DNA of 64,000 nucleotides from Bdellovibrio bacteriovorus. Its GTDB lineage: Bacteria > Bdellovibrionota > Bdellovibrionia > Bdellovibrionales > Bdellovibrionaceae. The notes under the pieces are model-generated. The model did no database searches. It was not told the DNA's origin and saw only the letters and a list, made by a program, of their open reading frames with translations. Made by a program: the position numbers and the translations under genes. Of the stretch, positions 58,588 to 64,000 are shown one piece after another (the stretch's first letter is position 1; each line of letters opens with the position of its first letter). The stretch spans positions 744,001-808,000 of the forward strand of contig NZ_CP102930.1 of the NCBI RefSeq assembly GCF_025558485.1. Direction: 5' to 3'.

Positions 58588-61137
58588 CTACTTTTCCTCG
58601 CGGAGAATACTTAAAGCGCTTTCCCGGACAATATCCACGCTGGCCAGGAACGATATCAACAGGCTTAAGCCCGTGATTATCACCACCGACACCAATGGCT
58701 GAACAAAAGACAACCGGAACTCGCTTTCAAATATGAACGTATTCAAAGCAAAGCTAACCAGAACACTTAATGCCGCCCCAAAGAACGAGGCGATAAATGC
58801 CAGAAACGCAAACTCTGTCAGGATGAAGCTTGCCACCTCACCACCGGAAGCCCCCAGGATTTTTAGCATGTTCAACTCCCAACGACGCAACTTGATCTGA
58901 CTGCGCACAATTGAGAACAGAACGATATATCCGGTGATCAGCGCCAGCCCGGCCATCAGCTCCAGGGACCAGCTCATTTTTTCGGCGGTCTTCAGAACAT
59001 CATCCACCGTGCGAACCACATCGATGATCGACACGTTGGAAAACTTTTGTGCCAGTGTGTTTTGCAAATCCACCCGTTGTTGTTCCGGCAGGAAAGGAAT
59101 GGCGGAAATCCATGACTTCGGAGCCTCATTCAAAACCCCATCCTGAACCAAAATAAAGAAATTCGGCTGGAAGCTGGTCCATTTCACTTTGCGCAGATTA
59201 ATGATCTCCCCTTCGACTTCCACGCCCTGAACATCAAATACCAGCACATCACCAATCTTAAAGCCCATACGATCGGCAAAGCGGGTTTCCACTGAAAGCT
59301 CGGCTCTGGCTTGCTTGTCCGGATCAAACGGACCCGAGAACGGCCGTCCTTTAATCATGATTTCCGAATCCGACATGCTTTCCCGGTAGGACAGATTCAT
59401 GCCGCGATTGCGGAAGCGGGCTTCGCGTTCTTCCTCGCGGGTTTTAAAACCTTCGCTTTCAATCTTGCGCTCATAGTCCTGTCCGTTGACCTTCAGAATA
59501 CGCGCACGCACCAACGGAGACCGTGCCAACGGGGTGACCTGCTTTTCTTTTAGTACTTCGTCAATGCCCGGCCATTGTTCGTCCTGAATATCAAACATGA
59601 ACAGGGACGGAATCTTGGATTTTCCTTCAAACTGGAATTCCGCCTGCAAAGAGTTTTTTAATTGCGGCAGGATATTGATCAGCAAGGCCCCCATACCCAA
59701 CGCAACAAAAACCGCAAGACTTGCCCCGGCTCTGCGTGAAAGACTTAGGAAACTGAATTTAAAGAACCAGCGATTCAGTCCCTTAATCAAACCTGCCGCC
59801 TTCACGGTGCAATATCCAATCACCAGCAAGGCCAGAACCACCAGAATCATTGAACCAATAAACAGACTGCCAATTTTCCAGGAATGAGCCTGATACACCG
59901 ACAGGAAATAAAACAGCACCAGACAAGGCAGGAACGTCCAATAACGTCTTTGCCCTTCGCCCGCAGAAAATTTTTCCTCACTAAACAGTTTGGCTGCGCG
60001 CAGATCAAAGATCTTCGTCAGGAATGGAATACTGACAACAAAGCTGCCAAAGACTGCCATTAAAAGACAGATTAAAAATGCTTCCAGCGTGATCGTGGGC
60101 TGCAAATCAAACGGGGTAAAACTGCCCAGCAGCTTACTTAACAGCGGCAGCACCAAAAGACTGAACAGCATGGTGGGAACCGTCGCAAGAAAGCCCAGCA
60201 AAGAGGCCTGCAAAATGTAAACACCTACGGCCTGCCCGCTTTGCAACCCCAGTGTCCTTAAAATTGCAATTTCCTTCATGCGGGTTGAAAGGAACAGACG
60301 ATAAATATAAGCCGCCCCCAAAGCCGACATAAACAGGGCCACAATCGCCACTAATCCCAGATAGTCTGACAAATACCCCAACTGACGGCCCGAATCCTCA
60401 CCCGCAGTCGCTGGCGTTTCCACATTGATCTGCGGATCAGTCAGTACATTGTACAGACTGTCGCGGGCCTGCGATTCCACAGCCCCTGCAGGCAACAGGA
60501 ACAAGTGCGCTAAAGAAAAAGTGCTTCCGTACTGCAACAGTCCGGACTGCGACAACAGCTCACGGTTAATAAACACTCGCGGAGCCAGACTCGCTGCCCG
60601 GAAGGTCTGTGTCGCATCCTTCTTGACCAGATCCGAAATCTGCAACTTCAATTGTCCCAGCTGAATCTCATCCCCGGCATCCAATCCCAACTGGGATTTC
60701 AGTTCAGGATAAATCCAGGCCTTTTGTTCTTTTAAAATATCCTTATTGTCGCTGGTGGCCGTGATGTGCCGGCCGGACTCAAGCTCCAGTTCTCCGTAAA
60801 ACGGATAGCTACCATCAACAGCCTTGACCAGAACCAAACGAGAACCTTTGGATGAACTGAGCATCGCAAAGAATTCATAGATTTTGCCTTCTTTGGTTCC
60901 TGCTGGCAGCGCCTGTCGCATTTTTGCTGTTTCATCTTCACTCAGCTCGCGACGTGCAGCCACCGCCAGATCCGCTGACAGGATGGCTTTTGAATTGGCT
61001 TGGATTTCGGTTTCCAGAGCCTCGTTAAAGGCCTGCAAAGAAACAAAGCCGGTCAGCCCCAGACTTAAATTGAAAATAAAAAACAAACCAAAGCGCCAGC
61101 TGCGCAGAAGCTCACGGCATGCAAGTCTTAACAACAT
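58588..61137 (-). CDS. ybbP: ABC transporter permease, YbbP/FtsX-type
   Basis: 849 residues. Two FtsX-like permease units (about 255-385 and 715-845), each with three to four membrane segments, and two large periplasmic MacB-type core parts. It belongs to the YbbP family that is paired with YbbA and TesA in many bacteria. The start overlaps the ybbA stop (TAATG). Substrate unknown; such complexes are thought to move lipids or signal molecules through the envelope. Confidence 0.88.
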   Translation of the reverse strand: MLLRLACRELLRSWRFGLFFIFNLSLGLTGFVSLQAFNEALETEIQANSKAILSADLAVAARRELSEDETAKMRQALPAGTKEGKIYEFFAMLSSSKGSRLVLVKAVDGSYPFYGELELESGRHITATSDNKDILKEQKAWIYPELKSQLGLDAGDEIQLGQLKLQISDLVKKDATQTFRAASLAPRVFINRELLSQSGLLQYGSTFSLAHLFLLPAGAVESQARDSLYNVLTDPQINVETPATAGEDSGRQLGYLSDYLGLVAIVALFMSALGAAYIYRLFLSTRMKEIAILRTLGLQSGQAVGVYILQASLLGFLATVPTMLFSLLVLPLLSKLLGSFTPFDLQPTITLEAFLICLLMAVFGSFVVSIPFLTKIFDLRAAKLFSEEKFSAGEGQRRYWTFLPCLVLFYFLSVYQAHSWKIGSLFIGSMILVVLALLVIGYCTVKAAGLIKGLNRWFFKFSFLSLSRRAGASLAVFVALGMGALLINILPQLKNSLQAEFQFEGKSKIPSLFMFDIQDEQWPGIDEVLKEKQVTPLARSPLVRARILKVNGQDYERKIESEGFKTREEEREARFRNRGMNLSYRESMSDSEIMIKGRPFSGPFDPDKQARAELSVETRFADRMGFKIGDVLVFDVQGVEVEGEIINLRKVKWTSFQPNFFILVQDGVLNEAPKSWISAIPFLPEQQRVDLQNTLAQKFSNVSIIDVVRTVDDVLKTAEKMSWSLELMAGLALITGYIVLFSIVRSQIKLRRWELNMLKILGASGGEVASFILTEFAFLAFIASFFGAALSVLVSFALNTFIFESEFRLSFVQPLVSVVIITGLSLLISFLASVDIVRESALSILREEK

Positions 61138-61802
61138 TAGGCTTCCCTCAACTGACCTTCTTCAAGCCGCAAAGTGCGTTCGCATTTTTTAGCCAGCGCC
61201 TCGCTATGTGTGACCAACAACGTGGTGATCTTATGCTTGCGAACAATATCAAAGAATACATCCATGACCTTGTCGCCCGTGTGGGTGTCCAGATTTCCAC
61301 TGGGCTCATCGGCCAAAAGAATTTTAGGTTTCACCACCAGAGCTCTGGCAATCGCCACGCGTTGACATTCACCGCCGCTTAACTGACTGGGGAAATGAGT
61401 CAAACGATGTCCTAATCCCAATTCTCGAAGGGCTTCTTCCGCACGTTCGCGCGGGTTTTCCATTTTTAGAATTTCCAACGCTAGCATCACATTTTCCAAA
61501 GCCGTCAAATGAGCAATCAGGTGATACTGCTGAAACACGACCGCAATATTCTGCGCGCGGAACAAAGTCATCTGCTGTTCACTCATCGGCGTCAGATTGA
61601 TATTATCCACAAGGATTTCCCCACGGTCGGCGCGTTCCAGGCCCGCCAGAATCGACAGCAACGTAGATTTCCCGCTGCCTGATTGTCCGACGACGGAAAC
61701 AACCTGACCGGGTTCAATGGTGACATTCAGACCTTTTAAAACTTGAATCTCGGCATCGCCCTGGTGAAAACCTTTACGGACATCTTTCAGGATCAAGCTC
61801 AC
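61137..61802 (-). CDS. ybbA: ABC transporter ATPase, YbbA/LolD-type
   Basis: 221 residues. Walker A G-Q-S-G-S-G-K-S, Q-loop V-F-Q-Q-Y-H-L-I-A-H-L-T, signature L-S-G-G-E-C-Q-R (unusual Cys in place of Gln/Arg), Walker B I-L-L-A-D-E-P-S-G-N-L-D and switch His (V-T-H-S). Typical LolD/MacB/YbbA branch. GTG start overlapping the tesA stop by 4 nt, so tesA-ybbA-ybbP are translated in series. Confidence 0.9.
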   Translation of the reverse strand: MSLILKDVRKGFHQGDAEIQVLKGLNVTIEPGQVVSVVGQSGSGKSTLLSILAGLERADRGEILVDNINLTPMSEQQMTLFRAQNIAVVFQQYHLIAHLTALENVMLALEILKMENPRERAEEALRELGLGHRLTHFPSQLSGGECQRVAIARALVVKPKILLADEPSGNLDTHTGDKVMDVFFDIVRKHKITTLLVTHSEALAKKCERTLRLEEGQLREA

Positions 61803-62398
61803 AGGACCCCCTTCAAAGCTGTGAAAACATTGTCAGCTATAATTTTATGACCTTCTTCGTTTGGATGAATTCCATCGGCCAGATTGTATTTGGGATTTCC
61901 CGCCACCTTGTCCAAAATAAATGGAATAAAAGTGACTTTGTATTTCTTCGCCAGGGTTTCATACATTTTCTTGAATTGATCGGTGTAGGCCTTGCCGTAG
62001 TTTGGCGGCATATAAAGCCCACCCAGAATAACCTTCACCTTCTGCCCCTGTGCATATTCAATGGCCTGTGCCAGATGTTTTTCACTGTCTGCGATCTTCA
62101 GGCCACGCAAACCATCATTTGCTCCCAATGCCAGAATCACCGCCTCGGGCTTGGATTTAAAAACCCATTTCATCCGGCTGACTCCGGACGCTGTCGTTGA
62201 CCCACTGACCCCCGCATTGATCACAGTCCATTCTTTCTTGCCGGATTCATGCAGCTTCTTTTCCAGCACCGCAGGAAAAGCCGCATCCTTGGCAACGCCA
62301 TAGCCTTCGGTCAGCGAATCACCCAGCACGACTAATTTTTTTTGAGCAAATGAAAGAGAACTAAAGGCAAGAATAAGGAGAAATAAAAAAGGTCTCAT
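61799..62398 (-). CDS. tesA: GDSL-type lysophospholipase/arylesterase TesA
   Basis: 199 residues. Signal peptide (cleavage after S-F-A, about 18). SGNH-hydrolase blocks: V-L-G-D-S-L-T-E-G-Y-G (catalytic Ser near 28), G-V-S-G-S-T (Gly block), A-L-G-A-N-D-G-L-R-G (Asn block) and D-G-I-H-P-N (Asp-His). Same family and gene order as E. coli tesA-ybbA-ybbP. The start codon lies in one arm of a terminator-like hairpin (62389-62417), so expression may depend on readthrough or on unfolding of that hairpin. Confidence 0.92.
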   Translation of the reverse strand: MRPFLFLLILAFSSLSFAQKKLVVLGDSLTEGYGVAKDAAFPAVLEKKLHESGKKEWTVINAGVSGSTTASGVSRMKWVFKSKPEAVILALGANDGLRGLKIADSEKHLAQAIEYAQGQKVKVILGGLYMPPNYGKAYTDQFKKMYETLAKKYKVTFIPFILDKVAGNPKYNLADGIHPNEEGHKIIADNVFTALKGVL

Positions 62399-62417
62399 AG
62401 GGTTCCTATGAGACCTT
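62389..62417. terminator. Hairpin terminator overlapping the tesA start codon
   Basis: AAGGTCTCATAGG (62389-62401) and CCTATGAGACCTT (62405-62417) are perfect 13-bp inverted copies around a 3-nt loop. On the minus strand the stem is followed by TTTTATTT, as expected for the terminator of the RRM gene; the same bases encode the first codons of tesA. Confidence 0.8.
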
Positions 62418-62464
62418 AGTTTTTAAGACAATGACAAGTCCAGCTTCGTCAAAGTATGGGCTAC

Positions 62465-62809
62465 TTAGCGAGGACCACGGTTGCTAAAGCCGCCACCACG
62501 AGGGCCGCCAGCGCCACGACCGCCACCGAAACCACCACGACGAGGACCACCCTCGCGAGGAGCTTGTGGACGAGCCTCAGACACATTGATAGCACGGCCA
62601 TTCAATTCAATGCCGTTGCCTTTTTCAATCGCCTGATCAGCAGCAGAGTCTTCGGCCATCTCTACAAAGCCAAAGCCTTTAGAGCGACCTGTTTCTCTGT
62701 CCATGATAACCTTTGCTGAATCCACCGCACCGAACTGTGCGAAGTGCTGATGAAGTGCCTCATCGTCGATGGAATAAGGCAAATTGCCTACATAAAGTTT
62801 CTTAGCCAC
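62465..62809 (-). CDS. RRM-family RNA-binding protein, Gly/Arg-rich tail
   Basis: 114 residues. One RNA recognition motif (about 3-80) with RNP2 L-Y-V-G-N-L and RNP1 K-G-F-G-F-V-E-M, then a short Gly/Arg-rich tail (R-R-G-G-F-G-G-G-R-G). This is the bacterial/cyanobacterial Rbp type, often induced by cold and binding single-stranded RNA. GTG start with AGGAGG upstream. It is monocistronic and ends before the hairpin at 62389-62417. Confidence 0.93.
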   Translation of the reverse strand: MAKKLYVGNLPYSIDDEALHQHFAQFGAVDSAKVIMDRETGRSKGFGFVEMAEDSAADQAIEKGNGIELNGRAINVSEARPQAPREGGPRRGGFGGGRGAGGPRGGGFSNRGPR

Positions 62810-62940
62810 AAAGACCTCCTATAATGGTTGGGCTGTTATACCCGAGGAAGCCTTCGAACAGCATAAAATCGAGTACACTCACACGGGGACCTTAACTATC
62901 AATAACGCTAGCATAGCCCAAAAAACGTGCAAGACCAATT

Positions 62941-63426
62941 TTATGCGCGCATATTATTAAATTGTAAGGGAACTGGGAAGTTTCCACCCCGCACCAGGCT
63001 GATGCACTCTTGAAGCTCATCAATACTTTTTGACGACACCTTCAGCTTGTCATCCGCGACCTGAGGTTGAACTTTAAGCTTGGAATCTTTAATCAATTTA
63101 ATGATATCTTTCGCAACCTCGCGGTCAATTCCCTGTACCAAAGTGACCTTTTGACGAAGCATTCTTCCGCCGGCTTCTTCAATTTTTTCAAACTTGATCG
63201 CCTTAATATCAATTCCGCGACGATGCAGTTTTGTTTGAAGAATGCTGGCCATGGCACCGACCTTGTAGTCGTCTTCTGCCGTCAGTGTGACTTCTTTTTT
63301 ATCCCACAGAACTTCAGCTTTACTGCCTTTAAAATCATAGCGCGCTTCGATTTCCTTGCGCGCCTGATTGATGGCGTTGTCCACTTCCTGAATGTCGATT
63401 TCAGATACGATATCAAAAGATGGCAT
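62941..63426 (-). CDS. yajQ: YajQ-family nucleotide-binding protein
   Basis: 161 residues, the usual length. The whole protein matches the YajQ (DUF520) family: start M-P-S-F-D-I-V-S-E, A-R-Y-D-F-K-G-S, and end N-F-P-V-P-L-Q-F-N-N-M-R. Members bind nucleotides, and in some species cyclic-di-GMP, and act on gene expression. GAGGA precedes the ATG. It is followed by no gene in the same direction within 130 nt; slyD lies just upstream and may be co-transcribed. Confidence 0.93.
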   Translation of the reverse strand: MPSFDIVSEIDIQEVDNAINQARKEIEARYDFKGSKAEVLWDKKEVTLTAEDDYKVGAMASILQTKLHRRGIDIKAIKFEKIEEAGGRMLRQKVTLVQGIDREVAKDIIKLIKDSKLKVQPQVADDKLKVSSKSIDELQECISLVRGGNFPVPLQFNNMRA

Positions 63427-63452
63427 AACGTTTTCCTCTATCCAAAAACAAA

Positions 63453-63932
63453 TTAGTGGTGATGACCAGCGTCCCCGTGCAAACCGTGCGGGTGACCATG
63501 TTGAATTTCTTCTGCTGTGGCCTCACGAACCAAAACCATTTCGATAGCAAATTCAAGATCCTGACCAGCCAATGGGTGGTTGCCATCCAGAGTCACTGTT
63601 TCATCAGTGATTTTAGTCACGCGAACGATGTGAGCACCCTGACCCAGTTCCAAACGAAGATGAGCGCCAACTTCCAACTGAGGCAAATGAGCAAGCTCCT
63701 GCTTGGGAACATCCATGAACATGTTGTCTTTCACTTCACCGTAAGCATCTTTTGCGGCAAGCTTAACAGTTTTTTTATCGCCTTCTTTCAGGTCTTTGAT
63801 TTCTTCTTCCAGTTTAGGAATGATCTGGCCCGCACCTTCAAGGAATGGAAGTGGCTGATTCTGTTCAGAAGCGTCCAATACATTGCCGTCAGGCCCTTTT
63901 AGAACGTAATTAAATGCCAAGACTCTTTTCAT
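63453..63932 (-). CDS. slyD: FKBP-type prolyl isomerase SlyD
   Basis: 159 residues. The FKBP domain is split by the IF insert, as in SlyD (start F-N-Y-V-L-K-G-P-D-G; G-A-G-Q-I-I-P-K-L-E; the N-H-P-L-A-G-Q-D-L-E-F signature at about 118-128). The tail is His-rich (H-G-H-P-H-G-L-H-G-D-A-G-H-H-H), which binds nickel or zinc. It helps protein folding and metal handling. AGGAGG precedes the ATG. The window ends about 70 nt after its start. Confidence 0.95.
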   Translation of the reverse strand: MKRVLAFNYVLKGPDGNVLDASEQNQPLPFLEGAGQIIPKLEEEIKDLKEGDKKTVKLAAKDAYGEVKDNMFMDVPKQELAHLPQLEVGAHLRLELGQGAHIVRVTKITDETVTLDGNHPLAGQDLEFAIEMVLVREATAEEIQHGHPHGLHGDAGHHH

Positions 63933-64000
63933 TTTAGGCCTCCTATAGCGCTAATGCCCGAGGGTATCCCATTTTGATCCCCCTCAGGCAACCGAAAAGA

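Noticed and set aside
1..64000. tRNA, rRNA, CRISPR arrays, prophage or insertion sequences
   Set aside because: I looked for cloverleaf-like segments, repeated spacers, transposase motifs and phage genes and saw none.

Overview
The window looks like chromosomal DNA of a Bdellovibrio-type predatory bacterium (Bdellovibrionota, close to B. bacteriovorus). The reasons are: a lexA-type box of the form TTAC-N3-GTAA in front of an imuA-imuB-dnaE2 cassette, as described for B. bacteriovorus; a TIGR02147-type regulator beside a lipoprotein operon; many lipoproteins, secreted hydrolases and outer-membrane barrels; a PilZ protein and a GGDEF protein; and about 50% GC with dense, often overlapping genes. 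I see no rRNA, tRNA, CRISPR array, prophage or insertion sequence.

Layout. 1-8.1 kb: end of an unknown gene, a secreted repeat protein, an M23 peptidase/PP2C phosphatase pair, a TonB-like protein, a Bcr-type MFS pump, a secreted HExxH protein, and a small region with a Pro-rich peptide and a tiny ORF. 8.2-11.5 kb: a three-gene lipoprotein operon convergent with a TIGR02147 regulator; the same 16-bp palindrome lies in both promoter regions. 11.6-14.2 kb: a pyruvate dehydrogenase E1-like gene that has lost its 5' end. 14.3-18.7 kb: a hydrolase, a secreted clan-CD-like cysteine peptidase, ogt and two outer-membrane proteins. 18.8-24.8 kb: the LexA-controlled mutagenesis cassette and a trailing methyltransferase-like gene. 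24.8-31.8 kb: lipoproteins, gph, oppDF and PilZ. 31.8-36.3 kb: a kexin-like protease with a small partner, a response regulator, trxB and a ferredoxin. 36.4-42.1 kb: a delta-60 repeat lipoprotein, trmB, a CDF metal transporter and a GGDEF response regulator. 42.1-47.5 kb: a large inverted repeat, leuS, speA and a frameshifted lipoprotein. 47.6-53.8 kb: oppABC, speB and an ArsC/Spx protein carrying a perfect 78-bp tandem duplication. 53.8-64 kb: small membrane proteins (one broken), dinB, an ornithine-lipid pair (olsA/olsB), a Sua5 protein, a tesA-ybbA-ybbP block, an RRM protein, yajQ and slyD.

Genes that work together: oppABC (48-52 kb) and oppDF (27-29 kb) would together make one peptide importer although they lie 19 kb apart. 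speA and speB form the arginine-agmatine-putrescine route. imuA/imuB/dnaE2 form a damage-inducible translesion machine, with dinB nearby under a different promoter. Six genes have a -10 hexamer exactly 6 nt before the ATG and no Shine-Dalgarno sequence, which predicts leaderless mRNAs.

Several loci show recent damage: the truncated E1 gene, the duplicated ArsC segment, and two genes repaired only by assuming single-base indels. All calls come from reading the sequence; no database search was run.
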